Shown here piece by piece: positions 28,081-36,244 of a stretch of DNA of 57,181 bases. The translations under genes and the position numbers were made by a program. Positions within the stretch are counted from its first letter, which is position 1; each line of letters begins with the position of its first letter. The stretch spans positions 1-57,181 of the forward strand of contig NZ_NHTN01000042.1 of assembly GCF_002167005.1 (NCBI RefSeq), written 5' to 3'. The notes beneath the pieces are model-generated. The model saw nothing but the letters and a program-made list of their open reading frames with translations. It did not search any database and was not told where the DNA came from. Source of the DNA: Indiicoccus explosivorum. Its GTDB lineage: Bacteria > Bacillota > Bacilli > Bacillales_A > Planococcaceae.

Positions 28081-29384
28081 AAATTCCACTCTGCTTTCCA
28101 TGGATAATCATCTGCTTTCCTGAATAGTTTTTGCTTTTTCAGTTCTTCCGGTAAAGTCGGGCGCCTTCTCGGGAGGAGTCCGCTCTGGACGAGCCGGTCC
28201 CTAGTGTTTTCTTTCCAAATTCCCATTCCCGATGTATTCAGCATTTGTTTAAAATGGAGAATCTGATCTTCTTCCATTCGTTCGAATGTCCGCCGCCGGA
28301 TATAGCTGACTGGTCTGTACGGAAACGAATAAGCCAGTGCCGACAAATGACTCAAACGGAGCGTGTAGCTGGCCCTGCCATACCGGACCCGCTCGTACCA
28401 CTGAAGATTGACGGGATCTTTCTCCCCCGATTCCAGCATGTCCGCCGTAAGCTCTCCGAGGATATCTGCATCCTGGATCGCCATGTTCATGCCTTCCCCC
28501 GCCATCGGATGGACAGCGTGTGCCGCATCTCCTAAAATCGCCTTATTTCCCGCTATGTACTTAGGCGAATGATAAGAGATGGGAATCATCAGCTGGATCT
28601 TTTTCCAGTCGGTAATGTGCTGCACATACCCATCGACAGATGGCGCCAAATCCGTATACATCTTATGGAAATACTGTACCGGCTGTTCTTTCAGTTCCTT
28701 ATAGGCACCGGGAGAAATCAAGTAAACGCTACGCACTTCATTACCGGGCAATGGAAACAGGCCAAGAAAACGGTTATAAGTCGAGATGATCCTTCCTTCT
28801 GTAAAATCGGGCCGCCTAGGGAACGTGACCGTCAGGAAGTGATGATTGTACTCAGTCGGTTTGACCGTAATCCCCATCGCTTTCCTCGTAACAGAAGCTC
28901 TCCCTTCCGCTCCGAAAAAATAATCGGCTTCGACAGTCAGCTTTTCTTTGCCGCGCTGCAGGACCGCTTTTGTTTCTGTCAGTTCCTTACAGGGCATACC
29001 GCTGAAATAGCGGAAGTTCGGATGTGCCATCGCCGCCTCGCGGATGATGGACTTCAATTTCTCGTGCCTGACCATATAAGCACTGTTGTAGCGGCCGGGC
29101 AGTATGCTGTAATCCATATAGGAGCGCTTCTCTACTTGCAGGGAATCTGAGAGCTCGAGCAGATCGAGAATCCGGATGCTATTTGCATGGGATCGGATTT
29201 CCTCGCCGATTCCGAGCCGGTCGAAAATTTGCATACTCTTGGGCTGAAGCAGTTCCCCTTTGTAGACGGGTGTTTCTCCTGTCAGTTTCTCGGCAAGGAT
29301 GACATCTATTCCGCGGTTGACCAATTTTAACGCCAATGTCAGACCGCCGACACCGCCGCCGCTTATGAATACTTCCGTTCTCAT
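28077..29384 (-). CDS. FAD-dependent monooxygenase (UbiH/PhzS-like)
   Basis: A 435-residue group A flavoprotein hydroxylase. It has the N-terminal GGGVGGLTLALKLVNRG dinucleotide-binding motif, the internal FGAEGRASVTRK in the DG-motif position, and AILGDAAHAVHPMAGEGMNMAIQDA, the second FAD motif. The start at 29384 follows AGGAAGGGGTGAAGC. It resembles aromatic-ring hydroxylases of quinone and secondary-metabolite pathways. It is the first gene of a two-gene unit with the methyltransferase; no further biosynthetic genes are adjacent. Confidence 0.85.
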   Translation of the reverse strand: MRTEVFISGGGVGGLTLALKLVNRGIDVILAEKLTGETPVYKGELLQPKSMQIFDRLGIGEEIRSHANSIRILDLLELSDSLQVEKRSYMDYSILPGRYNSAYMVRHEKLKSIIREAAMAHPNFRYFSGMPCKELTETKAVLQRGKEKLTVEADYFFGAEGRASVTRKAMGITVKPTEYNHHFLTVTFPRRPDFTEGRIISTYNRFLGLFPLPGNEVRSVYLISPGAYKELKEQPVQYFHKMYTDLAPSVDGYVQHITDWKKIQLMIPISYHSPKYIAGNKAILGDAAHAVHPMAGEGMNMAIQDADILGELTADMLESGEKDPVNLQWYERVRYGRASYTLRLSHLSALAYSFPYRPVSYIRRRTFERMEEDQILHFKQMLNTSGMGIWKENTRDRLVQSGLLPRRRPTLPEELKKQKLFRKADDYPWKAEWNL

Positions 29385-29492
29385 TCGCTTCACCCCTTCC
29401 TGTTCTCTACCCGAAGGAGAGCGGAGCAGAAACCTATCCCGCCGCTCTGCACGTCCATTCTTGATCACCAGATGGAAAAAAGGCTGGATTTA

Positions 29493-29531
29493 AATAAAAA
29501 AATGGCCGGTTCATATATGAACCGACCATTC
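29493..29531 (-). terminator. Terminator after psuG
   Basis: On the minus strand a 13-bp AATGGTCGGTTCA / TGAACCGGCCATT stem with loop TATA is followed by seven T. Confidence 0.85.
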
Positions 29532-29568
29532 TCTGACAAGGTATTACAGCTCAGCTTCTCCGTTTTCT

Positions 29569-30501
29569 TTACTCAGCAGCAGAATTTTTCTGGATTTCCG
29601 CATACCGCACGGCCAGTGCCGCCCCGACTGCGGCGTTATGCTTGACCAGTGCAATATTGGCTTCCAAGCTCTTGCCCTCTGTCATTTCTTTTATTTTCCC
29701 TAACAGGAACGGAGTGGTGTCTTTCCCTCGGATTCCATTTTTCTCCGCCTCTTTCAGTGCTTCAGCGATCACTGAATCGATGAAAGACTTGCTCATTGCT
29801 TCATCTTCAGGGATCGGATTAGCGATCACCGCACCGCCATCGAGGCCGAGAGACCATTTTATATGGAGTGAAGAAGCGATTTCCGACAAATCATCCGACC
29901 GGTATGTCACATCGAATTCGCTTGAGCGGGTGTAAAATGCCGGCAGCTTGTCTGTCTGATAACCGATGACAGGGACGCCTTTTGTTTCCAGGTACTCCAT
30001 TGTCAGGCCGAGATCAAGGATCGATTTGGCTCCGGCACAGACAACAGCCACATTCGTCTGACCGAGTTCTTCCAAGTCCGCAGAAATATCCATTGTCGTT
30101 TCCGCCCCTCTGTGGACACCGCCGATTCCGCCGGTCGCAAAGATCCGGATGCCGGCAAGATCTGCGCAGATCATTGTGGCAGCTACGGTTGTGGCCCCTG
30201 TCTGCTTCGTCGCAAGCAAGTAACCGATATCCCGGCGTGATGCCTTCGCTGCATCACTGCTGTTTCCGAGCATCTCCAGTTCTTCATCCGTCAGGCCGAT
30301 CTTTATTTTCCCGTCCATCAAGGCGATGGTCGCCGGGACCGCCCCGGCTTCCCGGATGATTTTTTCCAGTTCGCGGGCGGTTTCGACATTTTGCGGATAC
30401 GGCATGCCGTGTGAAATGATGGTGGATTCCAAAGCGACGACCGCTTTTCCCGTGTCCAGAGCTTCCTTTACTTCGCTTGTATACGTCAATGCAGTTTTCA
30501 T
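29569..30501 (-). CDS. psuG: Pseudouridine-5'-phosphate glycosidase
   Basis: A 310-residue enzyme that cleaves the C-C glycosidic bond of pseudouridine 5'-phosphate to uracil and ribose 5-phosphate. Family motifs are [18 protein letters not shown] at the N-terminus, [20 protein letters not shown] and [16 protein letters not shown]. It starts at 30501 ([15 protein letters not shown]) behind GAGGAGAAAG and overlaps the psuK stop as ATGA. With psuK it forms a complete salvage route: kinase first, then glycosidase. Confidence 0.93.
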   Translation of the reverse strand: MKTALTYTSEVKEALDTGKAVVALESTIISHGMPYPQNVETARELEKIIREAGAVPATIALMDGKIKIGLTDEELEMLGNSSDAAKASRRDIGYLLATKQTGATTVAATMICADLAGIRIFATGGIGGVHRGAETTMDISADLEELGQTNVAVVCAGAKSILDLGLTMEYLETKGVPVIGYQTDKLPAFYTRSSEFDVTYRSDDLSEIASSLHIKWSLGLDGGAVIANPIPEDEAMSKSFIDSVIAEALKEAEKNGIRGKDTTPFLLGKIKEMTEGKSLEANIALVKHNAAVGAALAVRYAEIQKNSAAE

Positions 30502-31592
30502 TCTTTCTCCTCCATCTCTTCTTTCAGTCTTGATGCAGTAAGTTCCTGCCGGACCGTCAGCGGTGAATGAAGCGTCTTCGCCGCATTCGTCAGACCCGCT
30601 TTCACGATATCCTCGAACTCGAATCCGTTCAGATAGCCATGGAGCAGTGCTGATGTGAACGCATCCCCTGCTCCGGTGACATCCCGCATGACTTTCGCGG
30701 GTTTTACGCTGTAATGGCGGATGTTTTGGATATTCCCTGCCATGACTCCATTTTCGCCCCAAGTGATCGCCACATTCCGTGCACCGAGATCGATGAATTC
30801 CCATGCCGTACGCCGCCACTGTTCTTCCGTCTCGATCGTTTCACCCGTGTAAGCTTCCGCTTCATCTTTATTGCAGATGAACCACGTGATTCCCCGGAGC
30901 GTTTCACCGAGGCGATCGATCTTAGGAGATGAAACTGCAATGACAGCCAGCGGTATTTCCCGTGATTCGGCCAACTGCTGGACGTAGCTCACTGATTCTG
31001 CAGGGCAGTTCAAGTCCATGACAATAAGGGATGCCGCAAGAAGCTGCCCCTCGTAGCGGCTCAAATGCTCAGGATCCAAGTAATCACAGATTTCCATGTC
31101 GGCCATGGCGAACAGCATGTTGCCGTCCGTATCCAGTACGGCCGTATAGGAGCCTGTCGGCAAATCACGCTGCGTTTCCGTCAACTCAAGGCTCATGAAC
31201 GGCTTGGAGCTTTCTTCGATTGTCTGCCAGTCGTTGTCACGCCCGACGATGGACATCAGTTTCACTTCGTGTCCCAGACGGCCCAGATTCTCCGCTACGT
31301 TCCTTGCGACTCCGCCTGCGCTTTTAGCTGCGCTCACCGGATTGGACGTCCCCATTTGAAGCGGTTCTGAAAGCTGGAATTTCCGGTCGACGTTCGCTCC
31401 GCCGATGCAGACAACCGTCCCTCCTGCCGGAAGCATATAGGCTCTTCCCAGCACTTTACCTTCCCGGATCAGCCCGGAAATCATGTTGGCAAGAGATGGC
31501 CTGGACATCCCGAGCCTTTCAGCCATTTCCTGCTGTGACATATATGGATTCAGCCGGATCAGTTCCAGCACTTCTTCCTCTTTTCGGTTCAT
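30498..31592 (-). CDS. psuK: Pseudouridine kinase (PfkB family) with N-terminal winged helix
   Basis: A 364-residue carbohydrate kinase. Residues ~1-55 form a winged-helix DNA-binding domain ([21 protein letters not shown] in parts). The PfkB fold follows, from [13 protein letters not shown] with [18 protein letters not shown] to the ATP/anion-hole motif [18 protein letters not shown]. It phosphorylates pseudouridine. The fused DNA-binding domain suggests it also regulates its own operon in response to substrate. It is coupled to psuG. Confidence 0.9.
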   Translation of the reverse strand: MNRKEEEVLELIRLNPYMSQQEMAERLGMSRPSLANMISGLIREGKVLGRAYMLPAGGTVVCIGGANVDRKFQLSEPLQMGTSNPVSAAKSAGGVARNVAENLGRLGHEVKLMSIVGRDNDWQTIEESSKPFMSLELTETQRDLPTGSYTAVLDTDGNMLFAMADMEICDYLDPEHLSRYEGQLLAASLIVMDLNCPAESVSYVQQLAESREIPLAVIAVSSPKIDRLGETLRGITWFICNKDEAEAYTGETIETEEQWRRTAWEFIDLGARNVAITWGENGVMAGNIQNIRHYSVKPAKVMRDVTGAGDAFTSALLHGYLNGFEFEDIVKAGLTNAAKTLHSPLTVRQELTASRLKEEMEEKE

Positions 31593-31606
31593 TTCGCACC
31601 TCCGTC

Positions 31607-31623
31607 TTAAACATTTGTTTTAA
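31607..31623. promoter_or_regulatory. Imperfect palindrome upstream of psuK
   Basis: TTAAACATTTGTTTTAA is a near-palindrome 15 bases before the psuK start codon and about 17 bases downstream of a TATAAT (31646-31641, minus). It is a candidate operator for the winged-helix domain of PsuK. Confidence 0.35.
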
Positions 31624-31785
31624 TCATAAACTTTTATAAAATTATATGCAAGAACTTTGGCCAGAAAATTAAAAATTAAACTATGCCTCTGCAATTCATG
31701 CCTCTTTGTGCTAGACGCGTCTGTCCTGTGAACAAGTGGATACCTTTTCTGCGGACTGTGCTTGTCCGGCGGGACTCCAGTAAAC

Positions 31786-31820
31786 AGGAAAATCCGCCGG
31801 AACCAGTCCTCCGGCGGATG
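31786..31820 (-). terminator. Terminator after motB
   Basis: On the minus strand a 10-bp ATCCGCCGGA / TCCGGCGGAT stem is followed by TTTCC, a moderate T tract. Confidence 0.65.
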
Positions 31821-31827
31821 CTCTCTT

Positions 31828-32582
31828 CTATTCGGCTGCTTCCGAAACCTTCTCCTTTTCGAGCGGTTCGACCAAGATTTCGACACGGCGATTCTGAGCG
31901 CGTCCGGCTGCTGTGTCGTTCGGCGCTATCGGACTGTATTCTCCGTATCCTCTCGCGCTGAACCAGTGAGGGTCCAGCTTGTCGTTCTCAGTGACAAGCT
32001 GGAGGAAATTGACTGCCCGCATGACACTGAGATCCCAGTTGGACTTGAATTCAGCGGTATTCATCGGCACATTATCAGTATGGCCATTGATGGTGACGGC
32101 ACGCGGGGGATCGAATTCAAGCAGACGGGAGACGTCCATCGCCACTTGCCGATGTTCCGGCTTGATCTCCGCTTTTCCCGGGTCGAACAGCACGCTGTCC
32201 TGGATGGTTATCAGTAAGCCTTTCGGTGTTAAAGCGGTTTCGAATTTCCCTTCCAGCTGTCCTTCCCGGATGTAGGCATCGACCGTTTTTTGATTTCCTG
32301 AAGCGATTCCTGATCCTCTGACAATTCCATGGATTGAGCGGATGTCTCCGACAGCGGCATCTCAGCCGGAACGGGCGTATTGAATTCCATGGCACCGTCC
32401 GATCCCTCGAAAATTTCATTGAACGCCTGGCTCATCTGCTGCAATTTTTGGGCATCGATTGTGCTTGATGCGAACAGGACAATGAAAAGTGCCAGCAGCA
32501 ATGTCAGCAGATCGGCATAGGGAATGAGCCAGGATTCATCGATATGGTCGTCATGATGTCGCTTTCTGTGTCTCTTGGCCAA
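31828..32582 (-). pseudogene. motB: Flagellar stator protein MotB, frameshifted
   Basis: The N-terminal part (32582 to ~32292) reads as MotB: HIDESWLIPYADLLTLLLALFI in two parts, with the proton-binding Asp in PYADLL and one transmembrane helix. At a run of six A on the coding strand (32291-32286) the frame is lost and a stop follows 23 codons later. In the frame reached by adding one A, the protein continues KTVDAYIREGQLEGKFETAL and then the OmpA/MotB peptidoglycan-binding domain (ALTPKGLLITIQDSVLFDPG, INGHTDNVP, NRRVEILVEPL) to 31828. One missing A thus separates an otherwise complete ~250-residue MotB. It may be a real mutation, a sequencing error, or a site of slippage. Confidence 0.85.
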
Positions 32583-33369
32583 CGAAACCCGCCTCTCTCT
32601 CTTCTAAGATCTTCTGGCGCTCGCTGGCCGGCAGATAGGATGCAAGCTTCTGCTCGATGACGCGCGGTGCTTCCCCTTCAAGAATGGACAGCACTCCTTC
32701 GACAACCATCATCTTCTGCCTGGCTTCCTGTTTCGATTTTCTCTTTAATTTATTGGCGAACGGATGCCAAAGTACATAACCTGTGAAGATCCCGAGCATG
32801 GTGGCGATAAACGCACCGGAAATCGCGTGTCCGAGCTTTTCAATGTCGTTCATGTCCGAAAGTGCCGCAATCAGGCCGACGACCGCCCCCAGGACGCCGA
32901 GCGTCGGTGCATAAGTACCGGCTTGCGCAAAAATCAGCGCTCCGCCGGCATGACGCTCTTCCATCGCTTCGATTTCTTCGGTCAGCACGTCCCGGATGTA
33001 CTCGGCGCTCTGACCATCCACCGCAAGCGAGAGCCCGTTTTTGAGGAACGGGTCATCCACTTCCGATGCCTGTCCTTCAAGTGAAAGCAGCCCTTCCCTT
33101 CTCGCCGTGTCTGCCAGTTGCGAGAACAGCCGGATCACCTCGCCATCCGACTGGTTCTCTTTTTCTTTGAATAAAATGCCGAACAGTTTCGGTATCCGCT
33201 TAAGTTCGCTGACCGGGAAAGCGATCATGACCGCCCCTGCCGTTCCGAACAGGATGATCAGAATCGCAGCCGGGTTCAAAAGGGCGTCAGGAGTGACCCC
33301 CTTAAATATCATACCTGCCAATACCGCCACCATTCCGACGACTACACCGATTACTGTTGCAAAATCCAT
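32551..33369 (-). CDS. motA: Flagellar motor stator protein MotA
   Basis: A 272-residue four-helix stator subunit. It shows ILIILFGTAGAVMIAFP (helix 2), the cytoplasmic loop with charged residues, and TYAPTLGVLGAVVGLIAAL (helix 3, with the conserved Pro-Thr) followed by ISGAFIATMLGIFTGYVLW (helix 4). Together with MotB it conducts protons to drive flagellar rotation. The gene ends 31 bases inside motB, so the two are coupled. It is preceded by a sigma-D-type promoter. Confidence 0.93.
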   Translation of the reverse strand: MDFATVIGVVVGMVAVLAGMIFKGVTPDALLNPAAILIILFGTAGAVMIAFPVSELKRIPKLFGILFKEKENQSDGEVIRLFSQLADTARREGLLSLEGQASEVDDPFLKNGLSLAVDGQSAEYIRDVLTEEIEAMEERHAGGALIFAQAGTYAPTLGVLGAVVGLIAALSDMNDIEKLGHAISGAFIATMLGIFTGYVLWHPFANKLKRKSKQEARQKMMVVEGVLSILEGEAPRVIEQKLASYLPASERQKILEEREAGFVGQETQKATS

Positions 33370-33401
33370 TCCAGTACCCCCAAATCCTCTTTCTTTCCTT
33401 T

Positions 33402-33427
33402 ATTACGGCAGATTCCCGAGATTTTTA
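33402..33427 (-). promoter_or_regulatory. Sigma-D (flagellar) promoter of motAB
   Basis: On the minus strand TAAA (33427-33424), a 14-base spacer and GCCGTAAT (33409-33402) are present. This matches the sigma-D consensus TAAA-N14/16-GCCGATAT at all but two positions. It ends about 33 bases before motA, a gene class known to be sigma-D dependent. Confidence 0.7.
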
Positions 33428-33468
33428 ACGCCCGCCGGAAACTTTCTTCCTTGTTCACTCCGCTGAAG

Positions 33469-33498
33469 TTGCAGTGTTTGACAAAAAGTTGCTACTAT
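33469..33498 (+). promoter_or_regulatory. Promoter of the first M29 aminopeptidase gene
   Basis: TTGCAG, an 18-base spacer and TACTAT are followed 13 bases later by AAAAGGGGGAG and the TTG start codon. Confidence 0.5.
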
Positions 33499-33522
33499 TA
33501 GAAGGAAAAGGGGGAGATTGTC

Positions 33523-34755
33523 TTGACAACGTTTGAACAAAAGCTGGACCGGTATGCGGAATTAGCCGTTAAAGTCGGCGTCAACATCCAGCCCGACCAG
33601 CAGCTCTACATATCCGCATCCATCCAGGCAGCGCCCTTCGTGCGGCTCGTTACAAGAAAAGCTTACGAAGCCGGCGCCCGGACGGTCCATGTCGATTGGA
33701 ATGATGATGAAATCACCCGCGCCCGCTATGAATTGGCACCGGAAAATTCCTTTACAGAATTTCCGGATTGGCTCGTCCAGCAGCGAGAGCAGCTTGCCGA
33801 TCAAGGCGCCGCATTCATGTCCATCGCCTCACAAAGCCCGGATTTATTGAAGGGCATCGATTCTAAACGGATTTCGACGTTCCAGAAAACAGCCGGAAAA
33901 GCACTGGATAAATATCGGCAGTATGTCCAATCCGATAAAATCAGCTGGACTGTCATTGCCGCTCCATCCGCCGCTTGGGCATCGAAAGTGTTTCCGCAGC
34001 TCCCCGAGGACGAGCAGGTCCCGGCGCTTTGGGAAGCGATCTTCAAAGCGGTGCGCGCTGATCAGGATTCACCGGTCGACGCCTGGAAACAGCATGACGC
34101 GGCACTCCACGAGAAAGTCGAGTACTTGAACGGACGGAAGTACGCAAAGCTGCATTACCGGGCACCCGGAACGGATCTGACGATCGCACTCCCTAAAGGG
34201 CACCTCTGGGTCGGAGCCAGTTCAGTGAATGAAAAAGGGGATACTTTCATGGCGAATATGCCGACGGAAGAAGTGTTCACTGTTCCGGAAAAGACAGGAG
34301 TCAATGGCTATGTCACAAGCACGAAGCCGCTCAGTTACGGAGGCAATATCATAGACGGATTCAAGCTGACTTTCAAAGACGGACGCATCACGGATGTCAC
34401 AGCCGATGAAGGCGAAGAAGTGCTGAAAGAACTGGTCGCAACGGATGAAGGCTCCCATTATCTCGGGGAAGTCGCGCTCGTCCCGCATCAGTCCCCTATT
34501 TCAGATACGGGCACGTTGTTCTTTAACACGCTGTTCGATGAAAATGCGTCCAACCACCTGGCGATCGGTTCCGCCTACGCGTTCTGCATCGAAGGCGGAA
34601 AATCGATGACGCCGGCAGAACTCCAGCAGCACGGGCTCAACCAGAGCATCACGCATGTCGACTTCATGATCGGCAGTGCCGATATGGATATCGATGGCAT
34701 CCGGGAAGACGGAACAAAAGAGCCGGTTTACCGGAACGGCAACTGGGCGTTCTGA
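33523..34755 (+). CDS. Aminopeptidase, M29 (AmpS/PepS) family
   Basis: A 410-residue metallo-aminopeptidase starting at TTG 33523. M29 features include the N-terminal domain (TFEQKLDRYAELAVKVGVN) and the C-terminal catalytic domain. Metal-ligand motifs there are NMPTEEVFTVPEKTGVNGYV, TDEGSHYLGEVALVPH and FNTLFDENASNHLAIG, ending MIGSADMDIDGI. It cleaves N-terminal residues from peptides in the cytoplasm. A paralogue of almost the same length is encoded at 43626-44855. Confidence 0.93.
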   Translation: MTTFEQKLDRYAELAVKVGVNIQPDQQLYISASIQAAPFVRLVTRKAYEAGARTVHVDWNDDEITRARYELAPENSFTEFPDWLVQQREQLADQGAAFMSIASQSPDLLKGIDSKRISTFQKTAGKALDKYRQYVQSDKISWTVIAAPSAAWASKVFPQLPEDEQVPALWEAIFKAVRADQDSPVDAWKQHDAALHEKVEYLNGRKYAKLHYRAPGTDLTIALPKGHLWVGASSVNEKGDTFMANMPTEEVFTVPEKTGVNGYVTSTKPLSYGGNIIDGFKLTFKDGRITDVTADEGEEVLKELVATDEGSHYLGEVALVPHQSPISDTGTLFFNTLFDENASNHLAIGSAYAFCIEGGKSMTPAELQQHGLNQSITHVDFMIGSADMDIDGIREDGTKEPVYRNGNWAF

Positions 34756-34795
34756 TTTCCCATTTTCGCCACTTAACCTCCTGCTGAAAATCGGG

Positions 34796-34801
34796 TATAA
34801 T
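34796..34801 (+). promoter_or_regulatory. Promoter -10 of the 46-residue membrane protein gene
   Basis: A perfect TATAAT lies 17 bases after TTAACC (34773-34778), which is a 4/6 match to the -35 consensus. Confidence 0.45.
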
Positions 34802-34841
34802 GGACAGTAAGCAAACTTTTCAGTGAGAGGAGCTGACGTTG

Positions 34842-34982
34842 ATGCTTTTATATTTGACGACCGTCATCGGTTTCATGGCGCTGATCACAGTGGTTATTTT
34901 TGCGAACATGTTCTTCATTTCACGTGTAGTGGTTGGACATGATGCAGAAAAAGTGGATCCGAAACCGGCTGAAAAATACTGA
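34842..34982 (+). CDS. Small single-span membrane protein, 46 residues
   Basis: A short gene with ATG at 34842 behind GAGAGGAGC. The product begins MLLYLTTVIGFMALITVVIF, one transmembrane helix of ~25 residues, then FISRVVVGHDAEKVDPKPAEKY, a charged cytoplasmic tail. It has its own promoter and is followed by a hairpin terminator, which supports it being a real gene. I do not recognise the family. The stop falls before a gap leading to the carbonic anhydrase gene. Confidence 0.65.
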   Translation: MLLYLTTVIGFMALITVVIFANMFFISRVVVGHDAEKVDPKPAEKY

Positions 34983-34988
34983 ATGCGG

Positions 34989-35020
34989 AAACCGGGCCTG
35001 CTTATATAGGTCCGGTTTCT
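34989..35020 (+). terminator. Hairpin after the small membrane protein gene
   Basis: An 11-bp AAACCGGGCCT / AGGTCCGGTTT stem (one G-T pair) with loop GCTTATAT is followed by a weak T tract. Confidence 0.55.
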
Positions 35021-35068
35021 TGGTTTATTCCCTGCCGGACAGACCCGGCCGAAGAAAGGATGAAAGAA

Positions 35069-35638
35069 ATGACGAGACTTGAGGAAATGCTGGAATTCAA
35101 CGAACGGTTCGTAGCGGACAAGAAGTACGAAGAATTTGTGACCGACAAGTTCCCCAATAAAAAAGTGGTCGTCCTTACGTGCATGGACACACGGCTGGTG
35201 GAGCTGCTCCCAAAAGCGCTTAACCTCAAAAACGGCGATGTGAAAATGCTGAAAAGCGCTGGAGCGATCGTCAATCATCCATTCGGTTCCATCATGCGGA
35301 GCCTTCTTGTGGCAGTGTACGAGCTGAATGCGGATGAAGTGCTGATTGTCGGCCACCATGACTGTGGGATGTCCGCACTCAAGCCGGAACCGATGCTCGC
35401 GAAAATGCGGGAACGGGGAATTACAGACGAGACGCTGGACATTGTCCGCGCTTCCGGTATTGACGTCGACCAGTGGCTCGAAGGGTTCAGCAATGTGCAG
35501 GACAGCGTGCGCCACAGCGTCCAGATGGTCCGGCAGCATCCATTTATGGACAAGGCGGTTCCCGTCCATGGACTGGTCATCGACCCGGGCACCGGAAAAC
35601 TGGACCTTGTCATTAACGGATATGAAGAAAACCGCTGA
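35069..35638 (+). CDS. Beta-class carbonic anhydrase
   Basis: A 189-residue enzyme interconverting CO2 and bicarbonate. Zinc ligands are in CMDTRL (Cys and Asp-Arg dyad), HHDCG (His and Cys), the layout of small Bacillus YtiB-type beta carbonic anhydrases. GGAIVNHPFG-like SAGAIVNHPFGSIMRSL is also typical. The ATG at 35069 is preferred because GAAAGG would be adjacent to the alternative ATG at 35060. It is a single-gene unit ended by a strong terminator. Confidence 0.9.
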   Translation: MTRLEEMLEFNERFVADKKYEEFVTDKFPNKKVVVLTCMDTRLVELLPKALNLKNGDVKMLKSAGAIVNHPFGSIMRSLLVAVYELNADEVLIVGHHDCGMSALKPEPMLAKMRERGITDETLDIVRASGIDVDQWLEGFSNVQDSVRHSVQMVRQHPFMDKAVPVHGLVIDPGTGKLDLVINGYEENR

Positions 35639-35659
35639 GCCCGAGCTCAGCGGTTTTTC
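35629..35659 (+). terminator. Terminator after the carbonic anhydrase gene
   Basis: An 11-bp AAACCGCTGAG / CTCAGCGGTTT stem with six-base loop is followed by T5. The stem begins inside the last codons of the gene. Confidence 0.85.
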
Positions 35660-35660
35660 A

Positions 35661-35884
35661 GGCTGTTGAAAAAGAGTTGGGACAGCCGCCGGCCAATTGT
35701 TTCGCTCCGGATCTGCTCGCTTGCTCCTGCGCTGCTCGTCGCAAACAGTCGTGGCGATGCCTTTGCCGCAGTTGCTTGCAGGCGTCTCGCAGAATCCGTT
35801 CCTTCGCATCGGCCGGCGGTTTTGCGGCAATCTGCCGATGCAACAGCACTAGCAGGATGTCTCACGGAAACTGTCCCGGTCTGA
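35661..35884. repeat. MITE-like or dispersed repeat element (non-coding)
   Basis: This non-coding segment has nested inverted repeats: GGGACAG (35679-35685) against CTGTCCC (35871-35877), and GCCGCCGGCC (35685-35694) against GGCCGGCGG (35811-35819). Its left end GGCTGTTGAAAAAG is reminiscent of transposon termini. Both strands stay open for 60-75 codons, but the compositions look artefactual and no ribosome site is seen. I recall similar sequence between genes of related Bacillales; copy number could not be checked. Confidence 0.4.
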
Positions 35885-35984
35885 CGTCACTTTTGCTGTT
35901 CAGCAGCTTTCCGTCAACATGGAACAGGAGATGCCATACAATCATCGCTATTCTCTTCAGGAAAAGGTGCGGGAAAGAAAAGGG

Positions 35985-36110
35985 AGGAATCTCGGCCACT
36001 CCGGCAGAATAACGGATGGAAGAGACCCCGGAGCGCGTGTCAGCGCGTGAGGAGGCTCGACCGTCCGTCTGCGGAAAGGGCCGGGTTCCCCCTTTTCTGA
36101 ACCGGCAAGT
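35985..36110. repeat. Structured intergenic element of Bacillales type
   Basis: The segment contains GGCCACTCCGGCAGAATAAC, GAGACCCCGGAGCGCG, GCGTGAGGAGGCTCGACCG and TGCGGAAAGGGCCG. This succession (ACTCC..G, GAGACCCC..GAGCGC, GAGGAGGCTC, GCGGAAAG) resembles a dispersed intergenic element I recognise from many Bacillales genomes. It has several short stems (CGCG/CGCG, GAGC/GCTC). No coding potential is convincing. Its role is unknown to me. Confidence 0.4.
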
Positions 36111-36244
36111 TCTCTTGGAAACAGTGCAGAACGTAGTAGATAAAACGGTTATTGTTTCTTTCTCGACAATCGCGGTTTTTTTATTCAGTCTGTAAAAAAG
36201 CGCCTGATTTCTTTCCGCCAGATGCGCCAGGCGGCCTTACCCTT

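Noticed and set aside
34820-35830. 336-codon open frame on the minus strand
   Set aside because: It runs opposite the carbonic anhydrase gene and the 46-residue gene, whose motifs, promoters and terminators are clear. It has no recognisable domain.
36121-36200. Possible terminator with T7 at about 36177
   Set aside because: The stem AACGGTTATTGT / ACAATCGCGGTT has several mismatches, too weak to call.
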